From: Betaproteobacteria bacterium
GTDB taxonomy: Bacteria; Pseudomonadota; Gammaproteobacteria; Burkholderiales; SG8-41
Reading direction: 5' to 3'
Assembly: GCA_023266235.1 (NCBI GenBank)
Contig: JAHFRL010000034.1
Location: 1-37,590, forward strand
DNA: 37,590 nucleotides
Both the position numbers and the translations under genes were made by a program. The first letter of the stretch is position 1, and every line of letters starts with the position of its first letter. The notes beneath the pieces were generated by a model. It searched no databases, was not told where the DNA came from, and worked only from the letters and a program-made list of their open reading frames with translations. Of this stretch, positions 16,661 through 24,246 are shown in pieces.

Positions 16661-17650
16661 TTACTCGAATCTGAGATTGATACGCCGCGCGAGCTTCCGG
16701 TACTTGTCGATGTCGGCGACGAGATAGCGCCTGAACTCATCCGAAGGCAAGCCGACGGGCTCGGCGCCGAGGTTGCCGATCTTTTCCTTTATATCGAGAG
16801 CCTGCAGCGCTTTCAGCACTTCGGCGAGCACGCGGTCGGTGTACTCCTTCGGCGTCCTCGCCGGCGCGTAGAGCCCGTACCAACCGCCGATTTCCGCGCC
16901 GCGCACGCCGAGTTCGCCGAGCGTCGGCAGCTCCGGCAGCAGATGCGAGCGCTTCGTCCCCATTTGCGCAAGCCCGCGCAGCCGGCCCGCCTTGATCGGC
17001 GGCGTCATCGACACCGGGCTCGCGAACATCATGTCGATATGCCCGCCGAGCAGATCGTTGAGCGCCGGCGCCGCGCCTTTGTACGGCACGTGCGTGAGAT
17101 TCGCGCCGGTGGCGACCTTGAACAGCTCGCCCGCGAGATGCAGCGTGTTGCCGTTGCCCGCGGAGCCGAACGTGAGCTGGCCGGGCTTCGCTTTGGCAAG
17201 CGCCACCAGCTCCTTGACCGACTTGGCCGGCACCGACGGGTGCACGCCGAGCACCATGCCGGCCGTCTCCGCGACCAGCGTCAGCACCACGAAATCCTGC
17301 AGCGTGTCGTAGGGAAGCTTCGTTTGCAGCGCCGCGTTGGTCGCGTGCGAACCGGTCGTCAGCAGATAAGTGTAGCCGTCGGGCGGACTCCGGGCGACGA
17401 TCTCGCTGCCAATCATGCTGTTGGCGCCCGGTCGGTTGTCGACGACGATCTGCTGCTTGAGCGCATCACCGACGCGCTGGCCGAGCAACCGTCCCATGGC
17501 GTCGGGCGGCCCGCCTGCCGGCCACGGCACGACGAGCCGGATCGGCCGCGCCGGATAGCTCTGCGCAAGAGCATCCGCTGCAACCAGCGCAAGCAGGGTC
17601 AAGCATAGAGCGACCCGGCGCGCGGGCGGAAATAACGCTTCACCCTTCAC
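16661..17650 (-). CDS. Bug/TctC-family solute-binding protein 4 (start codon inside a repeat)
   Basis: The 329-aa periplasmic receptor has a signal peptide with R-R at 11-12, a hydrophobic core to residue 28 and D-A-L-A/Q cleavage. Family motifs are S-Y-P-A-R-P-I-R-L-V-V-P-W-P-A-G-G, N-R-P-G-A-N-S-M-I-G and H-V-P-Y-K-G. The only start that gives a normal signal peptide is GTG at 17650, inside a GGGTGAA heptamer array that also supplies AAGG ribosome-binding sequences at 7-nt steps. It follows the cyclase gene by 33 bp, all of it repeat. Its N-terminus (M-K-x-x-A-L) resembles those of Bug proteins 5 and 6. Confidence 0.9.
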   Translation of the reverse strand: MKGEALFPPARRVALCLTLLALVAADALAQSYPARPIRLVVPWPAGGPPDAMGRLLGQRVGDALKQQIVVDNRPGANSMIGSEIVARSPPDGYTYLLTTGSHATNAALQTKLPYDTLQDFVVLTLVAETAGMVLGVHPSVPAKSVKELVALAKAKPGQLTFGSAGNGNTLHLAGELFKVATGANLTHVPYKGAAPALNDLLGGHIDMMFASPVSMTPPIKAGRLRGLAQMGTKRSHLLPELPTLGELGVRGAEIGGWYGLYAPARTPKEYTDRVLAEVLKALQALDIKEKIGNLGAEPVGLPSDEFRRYLVADIDKYRKLARRINLRFE

Positions 17651-17687
17651 CCTTCACCCTTCACCCTTCACGCATTCACCCCTTCAC
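17639..17687 (-). repeat. GGGTGAA heptamer array spanning the cyclase stop and Bug gene 4 start
   Basis: About six units read GGGTGAA/GCGTGAA on the minus strand. The array contains the TGA stop of the cyclase gene (17684-17686), forms the whole 33-bp spacer, and provides the GTG start of Bug gene 4. Because 7 is not a multiple of 3, the array offers GTG codons in all three frames. Confidence 0.9.
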
Positions 17688-18691
17688 TTGATCGCCAGCG
17701 GATTCACCGGCGAGCCGACCCCGCCGGTAATCGGCAGCGCCGGCGCCACGAACATGAATTCGTAGCGCTTGTCCTGCGCGCAATCCCGCGCCAGATCGCC
17801 GAGATAGAAAATCTCGCCGACCGTAAGCCCCATGATCGGGATCGCAATCCAGTGCCACGGCTGATTGGTGTCCTCCGTTTCGTTGGGCCGCACCTCGACG
17901 CCCCAGGTATCGGTGACGATCGCCGCGACTTCCTTCCCGTACAGCCAGTCCAGCGTCTCGAATGCAAGCCCCGGCGCGTCGCCGCCCGAGTAGCCGTCCC
18001 AGTTCTTGTCGGCGAGCTTGCGCTCGACGTGGCCGGTGCGCACGATCAGGTAATCGCCGCGCCGCACTTCGACCTTCTGCTTCGCCGCCGTGTAATCGAG
18101 CATCTCATTGGTAACCGCGAACGCATCGGGCAGCCATTTCCTGCCGAGCGCGCGCGCCACGTCGAGCAGCACGCCGCGCCCCACCATTTTTTCCCTGGTC
18201 TTCTCGATGCCGCCCTTCTGCGCGCCGCCGCTGGTGACGTTGCGGCAGTCGTAACCGTTCCACATGAAATCGTAATACATGATGTGGCCGAGGCCGTCCC
18301 ACTGCGTGCCGCACTGCAACGGCATGATGATGATGTCGTCGGTGCCGCGGATCTTGCGGTGGTCGAGCACGCCCGAATAGGCGTCGGTGCCGGTGCGCGT
18401 CATCAGGTGGATCGGATTGAAGCGGCCGAGCGCCGGGTATTTGCTCTTGCCGCCCTGCGGGCCGTGCTGGTCGTAGTTGAGCGCGAGCGACATCACCTTG
18501 CCCTTGCGCACGAGGCTTGCGGCCTCGATGATATGCCCGGCCGTCACGAAATTGAGCGTGCCGGTCTCGTCGTGCTTGCCCCAGCGGCCCCAGTTCTTGA
18601 GCCGCCTGGCCGCGGCATGAATGTCTTTCCGCGTGAGCCTGCGGTGTTTCTTGTCGGTGGTGTGCTTGATTTTCGGTTTGCGCGCGGCCAT
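17684..18691 (-). CDS. Cyclase-family hydrolase (kynurenine formamidase-like)
   Basis: The 335-aa protein belongs to the long subgroup of the cyclase family (PF04199-like), metal-dependent hydrolases that include kynurenine formamidase and isatin hydrolase. The family motif H-x-G-T-H-x-D-x-x-x-H appears at 126-136 as Q-C-G-T-Q-W-D-G-L-G-H, so two of the three His ligands are Gln; similar Gln variants are my recollection for the long subgroup. Other features are L-N-Y-D-Q-H-G-P, R-R-G-D-Y-L-I-V-R-T-G and A-I-V-T-D-T-W-G-V-E-V. The N-terminus is Lys/Arg-rich with no signal peptide. ATG 18691 is chosen over an upstream start because GAGGAG lies about 10 nt before it. Confidence 0.82.
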   Translation of the reverse strand: MAARKPKIKHTTDKKHRRLTRKDIHAAARRLKNWGRWGKHDETGTLNFVTAGHIIEAASLVRKGKVMSLALNYDQHGPQGGKSKYPALGRFNPIHLMTRTGTDAYSGVLDHRKIRGTDDIIIMPLQCGTQWDGLGHIMYYDFMWNGYDCRNVTSGGAQKGGIEKTREKMVGRGVLLDVARALGRKWLPDAFAVTNEMLDYTAAKQKVEVRRGDYLIVRTGHVERKLADKNWDGYSGGDAPGLAFETLDWLYGKEVAAIVTDTWGVEVRPNETEDTNQPWHWIAIPIMGLTVGEIFYLGDLARDCAQDKRYEFMFVAPALPITGGVGSPVNPLAIK

Positions 18692-18800
18692 GACTCTCGT
18701 TCTCCTCTCGTGCTGTGGGAATATGCGGCGGGAATAAAGCGGAACGGGCAGTCTGGCCAATTCCGGGACTGGTGATCCTTGCGGGCTCTGGGTTCGAGTC

Positions 18801-19238
18801 CTAGGTCGTCATCTGCATCGGCGCGATGGTTCCCGACGCGAGCGTAGCGGGCGTTTCACTGATCGGGAAGTTGAATTCGAGCTTGGTGCCCACCGGGTCA
18901 TGCAGGAAGACCTGGTAGCCGGCAGTCGGCACGTTCTGTTCCTCGAATGCGACGCCGAGGCGGACCAGGCGTGCGCGGAATTCCGCCGATCCGGTCGCCT
19001 TGAACGCGATATGATCGATGCTGCCGCTGTGCTTGTCCTTCACGATCGAGCCTTCCGGAAAACGCGCGCCGACGTGGACGATGGGATTGTCGCCGTCGTA
19101 CAGCCATAATCCATCAAACAGGAAGGCGGGCCGGTAGCCGCGCTTGAGCCCGAGCACCTCGCCGTAAAATTTCTCGATGGCCGGCAGATCGCGCGGGGAG
19201 CAGCGAATGTTCATATGCTGGAAGCCGGCAATCTTCAT
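18801..19238 (-). CDS. VOC-superfamily (glyoxalase/dioxygenase fold) protein
   Basis: The 145-aa protein has the two beta-alpha-beta-beta-beta modules of the vicinal oxygen chelate fold. Likely metal ligands are His8 (F-Q-H-M-N), the His in S-I-D-H-I-A-F and the Glu in K-L-E-F-N-F near the C-terminus. VOC proteins include glyoxalase I, extradiol dioxygenases and isomerases, and the reaction here cannot be assigned. It lies between the cyclase and CoA-transferase genes on the same strand. Its stop codon lies within a tRNA T-arm-like sequence (18788-18804). Base composition and intergenic distance (132 bp upstream) suggest it may begin a separate transcript from the CoA-transferase genes. Confidence 0.82.
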   Translation of the reverse strand: MKIAGFQHMNIRCSPRDLPAIEKFYGEVLGLKRGYRPAFLFDGLWLYDGDNPIVHVGARFPEGSIVKDKHSGSIDHIAFKATGSAEFRARLVRLGVAFEEQNVPTAGYQVFLHDPVGTKLEFNFPISETPATLASGTIAPMQMTT

Positions 19239-19370
19239 GCTTTGCCCCTATGGTTCGTGACCCGGCCGGGAAATCCGCCTTGACCGGACAAGGCTTGCCG
19301 GTATTCCGGGAATGCTAGCATAACGGCCGCCGCAGACAAGTTATGACGCCGGTTCCCTGCTACGCATCGA

Positions 19371-20132
19371 TTAACCGAACTCGGTCTTGCGGATGCCATC
19401 CGGATCCATGGCCCTGATGATGTCGATGATTTCCGGTCCGGGAACCGGGGTCTCACATACGTTCGGTGCAACCAGAAGATCGAAACCGGTTCTCTCCCTG
19501 ATCTCGTCGACGCTGTGCCCCGGATGATAGGACTGGAGTTGCATGACCCTGCCCGGATTCTTGAAGTTCATCACGCCGAGATTTGATACGATCGCCATCT
19601 CGTTTTTCATTTGTTCTTCCGAGCGGTGGTTGTAACCCTGCCCGGTCACGAAATCGACTTCCTCGACAAAAGTCCGGCGCGTGTGCCTGGTGCTCCAGAT
19701 CACCACTTTCGGGGTAATCGGCATCAGGAACGCCGAGGCCGCGCCTCCTGGCAGCCGAACCTTGGGGTTGTCGATGCTGCCAATGACACTGAGGTTGGTG
19801 TTTCCGTGAAGATCGATCTGGGCCGCGCCCAGGAACATCACGTTCAATTCGCCACGTTGCGCCAAATCGAACACCTCATGAAGGCCGAAATATCCCACGG
19901 CGTCCTTGTTTTGCCGGGGATCGAATGACGACAGGTAAATCCGGTCCACATCCGGATCCACCCCTTCCGCCCCTGAAATGAAGGTCATATCGGGAGCATG
20001 GGACTTTCGCGCGAGACTCATTGCCAATACCGGCAGGGGTGAAGAGACCCCATGCAGAACCGTATCGTAATTTTCAATCTCCATGGACATTGCGTGGATC
20101 ATCAGATCCGCTATTTCAATTTTGTTATTCAC
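19371..20132 (-). CDS. CoA-transferase subunit B (glutaconate CoA-transferase/IpdB-like)
   Basis: The 253-aa beta-type subunit of a two-component family I CoA-transferase. Recognisable segments are F-I-S-G-A-E-G-V-D-P-D-V-D, V-M-F-L-G-A-A-Q-I-D-L-H-G-N-T-N, and R-L-P-G-G-A-A-S-A near residue 135. Family members either move CoA between carboxylates or, as in IpdAB, open a CoA-bound ring by hydrolysis; sequence reading alone cannot decide. The GTG start overlaps the TGA of subunit A (GTGA), so the subunits are made in a coupled 1:1 fashion. The codon usage is less GC-biased than in the flanking Bug genes. Confidence 0.85.
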   Translation of the reverse strand: MNNKIEIADLMIHAMSMEIENYDTVLHGVSSPLPVLAMSLARKSHAPDMTFISGAEGVDPDVDRIYLSSFDPRQNKDAVGYFGLHEVFDLAQRGELNVMFLGAAQIDLHGNTNLSVIGSIDNPKVRLPGGAASAFLMPITPKVVIWSTRHTRRTFVEEVDFVTGQGYNHRSEEQMKNEMAIVSNLGVMNFKNPGRVMQLQSYHPGHSVDEIRERTGFDLLVAPNVCETPVPGPEIIDIIRAMDPDGIRKTEFG

Positions 20133-20950
20133 GCGCCGGCCCTGCCATAGACATACTTATCCAAATACTCCTCAAATTGATCCTGATTCGCGGCATCGAT
20201 GTATTCCCGGATGTGATCATAGTCCGCGTCATAGCGATTGAAGCACGAACATGGATAGGCTCCCTTCGGAGCATGCACCACGGCATCGACGATGAAGTGG
20301 GGAATGCTGGTGGCCTCGGGGTTCTTGCGGAATTCTTCGTTAGGGATGATCTCCTCGGCGGTGACTATCACCGTCTTCGCCGCCTTGGCCTTGATCACGT
20401 CCTCATACTTTGGCCCCTCGATGCGGACGTTTCCGTATTCGTCGGCCTGCTGAGCGTGGATCACCGCCACGTCCGGTTCAATCGCCCGCACCGCGATCAG
20501 CTTCTCTCCGGTAAACGGGTCCTCCATTTGTTGCTGGCTTCCCAGCATTTCGCCGATATCCAGGAGGTCCGAACCGAGCATGCCTTTTACCGGCAGCGAT
20601 GGGATGCCCATCGCCGCCGCGCGCAACCCGGCGATAATCGGCTGACAAGCCCCTTCCTTTGTAATGATCTCGCCGGATTCGGATTTTTTCCGGAAATTTG
20701 GAGCGAAACCAAGCAATTCAAAAGCCAGCAATCCGGCCCGGACCTTCGCCACGCAACCGGCCCCGATCAGAAGATCAAAGTCGATAGCCGGTTCGCGGTC
20801 CACCAGCACCAGATCTTTTTTCCCTTGGCGGACTATTTCTCTTAAAAACTCCATGGGCGCCCGGTGAAAAGTGGCGCCACCTGTAGTCATCACATCACCA
20901 TCTTTGACAAGTTTTGCCGCCTCCTCAAGACTGGACAATACCTTTCTCAT
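20129..20950 (-). CDS. CoA-transferase subunit A (glutaconate CoA-transferase/IpdA-like)
   Basis: The 273-aa alpha-type partner of the preceding subunit. It has an N-terminal dehydratase-like T-T-G-G-A-T-F-H-R-A-P segment, a mid-region P-D-V-A-V-I-H-A-Q-Q-A-D-E-Y-G-N-V characteristic of family I CoA-transferases, then I-V-T-A-E-E-I-I. AAGGA stands upstream of the ATG. The acyl-CoA synthetase gene lies 54 bp upstream, so the three likely form one operon for activating or transferring CoA onto organic acids. AT-richer third positions set it apart from the surrounding genes and may mark transfer from another lineage. Confidence 0.85.
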   Translation of the reverse strand: MRKVLSSLEEAAKLVKDGDVMTTGGATFHRAPMEFLREIVRQGKKDLVLVDREPAIDFDLLIGAGCVAKVRAGLLAFELLGFAPNFRKKSESGEIITKEGACQPIIAGLRAAAMGIPSLPVKGMLGSDLLDIGEMLGSQQQMEDPFTGEKLIAVRAIEPDVAVIHAQQADEYGNVRIEGPKYEDVIKAKAAKTVIVTAEEIIPNEEFRKNPEATSIPHFIVDAVVHAPKGAYPCSCFNRYDADYDHIREYIDAANQDQFEEYLDKYVYGRAGA

Positions 20951-21004
20951 CCGGATTTCCTTCTTGATGTTGAATTCGTGATTCGATGTGTCATTTCATC
21001 TGCC

Positions 21005-22624
21005 TCAGCGCTTGTCTGCTTTCCGCTTTTCTTTATTACGTAAGAGAAACTTCTGAACTTTTCCGGCTGAAGTCCTGGGTATTTCCCCGAATTCGATTTC
21101 CTTGGGGCACTTGAAGTGAGCTAAACGCTCCCGACAAAAGGCGATGATTTCCTCCTCGGTGGGGAAGGTTCCGGGCTTGGGGTGGACCAGGCACTTGACC
21201 ACCTCGCCCCACTTTTCGTCAGGCTTTCCGAAACAAACAACCTCATTGACATCGGGGTGCTGGTAGACGCAGTTCTCCACTTCGACGCCGATGATGTTCT
21301 CACCGCCGCTGATGATGACGTCCTTGAAGCGATCCTTGACTTCGACATAGCCGTCGGGATGGAAGACGCCGCCGTCCCCGGAATAGAACCAGCCGTCCTT
21401 GAATGCCTTGGCGTTCTCCTCGGGAGCCTTGTGATAGCCCTGGACCACATCGTTTCCCCGCATGATGATCTCGCCGACGGTCTTGCCGTCCCAGGGCACA
21501 TCGTTACCGTCGCTGCCGACAATTCTGATATAGCCGGCGGTGATGTCGGGCACGCCCTGGCGCATCTTCATCGCGAGCCGCTGTTCGTCGGGCAGGGCGT
21601 CCCATTCGGGGTGCCATTCACAGATGGTGAAGGGGCCATAGGTTTCAGTAAGGCCGTAGGCGTGGCGGATTTCACCGCTCTTGTTTTCCATGCTGCGTAA
21701 CATGGTCGCCGGCGGAGGGGCGGCGGCGACATTCATAATTACCTTGTTGGGGAATTTGTCGATGCCGTTTTCGTCCATGTACTGACCAAGCCGGTGGAAG
21801 ACGATCGGGGCGCCGGCCATGTGTGTTACGCCGTGTTTCTTGATCAGCCTCCATATGTGATCGGGTTCGGGGGCCGGCAAGCAGACATTGGTCGCCCCCA
21901 TGCCCGACGTAACCCAGGTCCAGCACCAGCCGTTGCAATGGAACATGGGCAGGGTCCACAGATACACCGAATAGGCATTGACCGAATGTTCGATGATCTT
22001 GGCAATGGCGTGAAGGTAAGCGCTGCGGTGGGAGTAGACACAACCCTTGGGGGTGCCTGTGGTGCCGCTGGTGTAGTCGATGGCGATGATATCGTTCTCG
22101 TCCTTGAGCCCCAGCCTGACGTATTCGTCGCCGGCCTTGGCGATGAATTCCTCGTAGCCGACACCCGGCAGTTCCTTGGCCGGCGTTTCCCCATAGGTGT
22201 CGCGACCGTCGAAGACATTGATGTAGACCTCGACATTGGGCAGGGCATCCGGGTTGACCCGATCGGCGACCCCGGCATCGACGAACATGACCCGGGCCTC
22301 GGAGAGGTTGACGATAGTGGCGATCTCCGGGGCGCTGAGGCGATAGTTGATGGCGACGATGGCGCCGCCGGTCAAGGGGATACCATAGTGGGCCTCGAGT
22401 AAGGGCGGAAAATTGCGGGACAGGAAGGCGACGTTGTCGCCTCTTTTAACACCGAGGCCCTTAAGAGCGTTGCTCAACCGGTTAACCCGGTCAAAAAATT
22501 CCTTCCACGTCCAGCACTTGTCTTTGTCGATAACCGCGATCCTGTCCGGCATCACGTAAGCGATCCGCTCAAGAAAACTCAGTGGCGTTAATGGCTCGTA
22601 CCACGCCTTTAATTCACCTTTCAT
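21005..22624 (-). CDS. Acyl-CoA synthetase (AMP-binding, ANL superfamily)
   Basis: The 539-aa enzyme activates a carboxylic acid with ATP to an acyl-adenylate and then forms the CoA thioester. Motifs in order: A3 T-S-G-T-T-G-T-P-K-G at 185-194, M-F-H-C-N-G-W near 235, Y-G-L-T-E-T-Y-G-P, the Y-S-G-D-G-G aspartate segment, the hinge D-R-F-K-D-V-I-I-S-G-G-E-N and the C-terminal catalytic Lys522 in T-S-A-G-K-V-Q-K. The pattern fits medium/long-chain fatty acyl-CoA synthetases, but the chain is undefined. The ATG is preceded by GAAGGAGGG. The gene leads into the CoA-transferase pair and is AT-richer than the Bug genes. Confidence 0.9.
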   Translation of the reverse strand: MKGELKAWYEPLTPLSFLERIAYVMPDRIAVIDKDKCWTWKEFFDRVNRLSNALKGLGVKRGDNVAFLSRNFPPLLEAHYGIPLTGGAIVAINYRLSAPEIATIVNLSEARVMFVDAGVADRVNPDALPNVEVYINVFDGRDTYGETPAKELPGVGYEEFIAKAGDEYVRLGLKDENDIIAIDYTSGTTGTPKGCVYSHRSAYLHAIAKIIEHSVNAYSVYLWTLPMFHCNGWCWTWVTSGMGATNVCLPAPEPDHIWRLIKKHGVTHMAGAPIVFHRLGQYMDENGIDKFPNKVIMNVAAAPPPATMLRSMENKSGEIRHAYGLTETYGPFTICEWHPEWDALPDEQRLAMKMRQGVPDITAGYIRIVGSDGNDVPWDGKTVGEIIMRGNDVVQGYHKAPEENAKAFKDGWFYSGDGGVFHPDGYVEVKDRFKDVIISGGENIIGVEVENCVYQHPDVNEVVCFGKPDEKWGEVVKCLVHPKPGTFPTEEEIIAFCRERLAHFKCPKEIEFGEIPRTSAGKVQKFLLRNKEKRKADKR

Positions 22625-22668
22625 CTAGCCCTCCTTCGTTTTGGCGGTTCGCCGCGACTGCGGCGGCC

Positions 22669-22696
22669 GACCTCGCCTCTCGCCTCCCGCCTCACT
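22669..22696 (-). repeat. Heptamer tract at the 3' end of Bug gene 5
   Basis: On the minus strand the tract reads GTGAGGC, GGGAGGC, GAGAGGC. It begins with the TGA stop of Bug gene 5 and extends into the spacer before the acyl-CoA synthetase gene. Confidence 0.65.
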
Positions 22697-23678
22697 CCGC
22701 CCTGATGCCGGCGGCCTTGATGAGCTTCGCGTACTTCGCCATCTCGGACTTGATGAACGCGCCGAACTGCTCGGGCGTGCTGCCGACCGGCTCCGCGCCT
22801 TCGCGCGCGAAGCGCTCTTTCACTTCCGGCACGCCCAGGATTTTCACGATTTCGGCATGCAGCCGCCTGATGACAGGGCGCGGCGTTCCCGCCGGCGCCA
22901 GCACGCCATGCCAGATGCTGCTCTCGTAACCCGGCACCGTTTCGGCGATCGCCGGCACCTCGGGCAGTCCCGGAATGCGTTTGTCGGTGGTCACGGCGAG
23001 CGCCTTCAGCCTGCCCGTTTTCACGAACGGCAATGCCGCGATCATCGGACCCGACATCAGCTGCACCTGCCCCCCGATGATGTCGGTGAGCGCCGGCCCG
23101 CCGCCCTTGTAGGGAATGTGCGTCATGTCGACCCCGGCCATCAGCTTGAAGAGTTCCATCGCGAGGTGCGCGGCGCTGCCGTTGCCGGAGGACGCGAAGG
23201 TGACGTGGCCCGGCTTCGCTTTCGCGAGCGCGATCAGTTCCCGGATGGAGTTCGCCGGCACGCCCGGATTGGCCACCAGCAGGAGCGCGATCGTGTTCAG
23301 TTGCGTGACCGGCGCGAAGTCGCGCAGCGGGTCGTACGCGAGCCTCGGATACAGGCCCGGGTTCACCGCCACCGCGGCCGGCAGCGTGAAGGTCAGCGTG
23401 TAACCGTCCGGCGCAGCCCTCGCGCCCAGCTCCGTGCCGATGATCGCGCTAGCGCCGCCGCGGTTGTCGATGACGATCTGCTGGCCCAGGCTCTCCGCGA
23501 GCCGCTGCGAGATGGCGCGCGCCACCGTGTCCGTACCGCCGCCTGGCGGAAACGGCACGATGAGGCGGATCGGCTTGGTTGGATACGTCTGCGCGAGAGC
23601 ATTCGTTGCAACCAACGTAAGCACGATCAAGCAGCACGCGACCCGACACGCAGCCGGCAGTAGCGCTTTATCCTTCAC
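22692..23678 (-). CDS. Bug/TctC-family solute-binding protein 5 (start codon inside a repeat)
   Basis: The 328-aa periplasmic receptor has a signal peptide with hydrophobic core at 13-26 and N-A-L-A/Q cleavage near residue 29. Motifs are T-Y-P-T-K-P-I-R-L-I-V-P-F-P-P-G-G-G-T-D, N-R-G-G-A-S-A-I-I-G, A-Y-D-P-L-R-D-F-A-P-V and H-I-P-Y-K-G-G. The GTG start at 23678 is part of a GGGTGAA repeat, as for Bug gene 4, and the N-termini of the two are alike (M-K-x-x-A-L). It lies between the carboxymuconolactone-decarboxylase-like gene and the acyl-CoA synthetase gene; either module could supply its ligand context. Confidence 0.9.
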   Translation of the reverse strand: MKDKALLPAACRVACCLIVLTLVATNALAQTYPTKPIRLIVPFPPGGGTDTVARAISQRLAESLGQQIVIDNRGGASAIIGTELGARAAPDGYTLTFTLPAAVAVNPGLYPRLAYDPLRDFAPVTQLNTIALLLVANPGVPANSIRELIALAKAKPGHVTFASSGNGSAAHLAMELFKLMAGVDMTHIPYKGGGPALTDIIGGQVQLMSGPMIAALPFVKTGRLKALAVTTDKRIPGLPEVPAIAETVPGYESSIWHGVLAPAGTPRPVIRRLHAEIVKILGVPEVKERFAREGAEPVGSTPEQFGAFIKSEMAKYAKLIKAAGIRAE

Positions 23679-23750
23679 CCTTCACCCTTCACTCTTGCTC
23701 TTTCCGTCTCTCGCCTCTCGCCTCTCCCTTTACGCCTTACGCCTCACACC
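23672..23750 (-). repeat. Mixed heptamer array spanning the CMD stop and Bug gene 5 start
   Basis: On the minus strand the order is GTGAGGC, GTAAGGC, GTAAAGG, GAGAGGC (twice), GAGAGAC, a degenerate stretch, then GGGTGAA units. The first units encode the final residues (G-V-R-R-K-A) and the TAA stop of the CMD-like gene. The last units hold the GTG start of Bug gene 5. Confidence 0.8.
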
Positions 23751-24152
23751 TTTCGCTCTTTTTGCCGCCGGTTTCCGGCTGCGCTGCTTGTCAAAGTATT
23801 CGCGCGCCGTCCTGAACCCGCCGAGCGCCGCCGGGTAGCCGCAATAAATCGCCGACTGCAGCAGGATTTCGCGGATCTCGTTCCTGGTGACGCCGTTGCG
23901 CAGCGCGCCCGCGATATGCAGTTCGAGTTCGTCGGCTTTGCCCAGCGCAACGAGAAACGCGATGTTCAGCATGCTGCGAATCCTGCGCGGCAGGCCGGGA
24001 CGCGCCCACACCATGCCCCATGCGGATTTCGTCGCCAGCATCTGCATCGGCAGCGTGAAATCGTCGGCATTCCTGAATTGCCTGTCCACGTACTCGGCGC
24101 TCAGCACCTGCTTGCGCACTTTCAAGCCCGCCTCGAACAGCTTGTCCTTCAT
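23730..24152 (-). CDS. Carboxymuconolactone decarboxylase-family protein
   Basis: The 140-aa alpha-helical protein fits the CMD/AhpD-like family. The conserved part is the helix pair E-L-E-L-H-I-x-G-A-L-R-N-G-V-T-R-N-E-I-R-E-I-L-L-Q-S-A-I-Y-C-G-Y-P-A-A; the AhpD C-x-x-C redox pair is missing, so a decarboxylase or lactone-related role is more likely than peroxidase support. True PcaC acts on gamma-carboxymuconolactone in protocatechuate degradation, but no pca genes adjoin. AAAAGGAG precedes the ATG. The last six residues are encoded by heptamer repeats, so the native C-terminus may have been altered. Confidence 0.82.
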   Translation of the reverse strand: MKDKLFEAGLKVRKQVLSAEYVDRQFRNADDFTLPMQMLATKSAWGMVWARPGLPRRIRSMLNIAFLVALGKADELELHIAGALRNGVTRNEIREILLQSAIYCGYPAALGGFRTAREYFDKQRSRKPAAKRAKGVRRKA

Positions 24153-24164
24153 TGGTTCTCCTTT

Positions 24165-24246
24165 TAGTGGTGAATAGGAAATAGTAAATGGGAAATCGGA
24201 AAGTTCGACAAACCCATTACCTATTCCCTTTTTCCCGTTCCCTGCG
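24165..24246 (-). repeat. Inverted heptamer arrays between Bug gene 6 and CMD gene
   Basis: The minus-strand transcript carries GGGAACG/GGGAAAA/GGGAATA units directly after the Bug gene 6 stop, then a short loop and TTTCCCA/TTTACTA/TTTCCTA units ending just before the AAAAGGAG of the CMD gene. GGGAAUAGGUAAUGGG pairs with CCCAUUUACUAUUUCC at 14 of 16 positions if G-U is allowed. Confidence 0.75.

Noticed and set aside
18745..18804. Possible tRNA gene
   Set aside because: Only the T-arm is recognisable. No acceptor, D-arm or anticodon arm can be drawn upstream, and the sequence overlaps the VOC stop codon.
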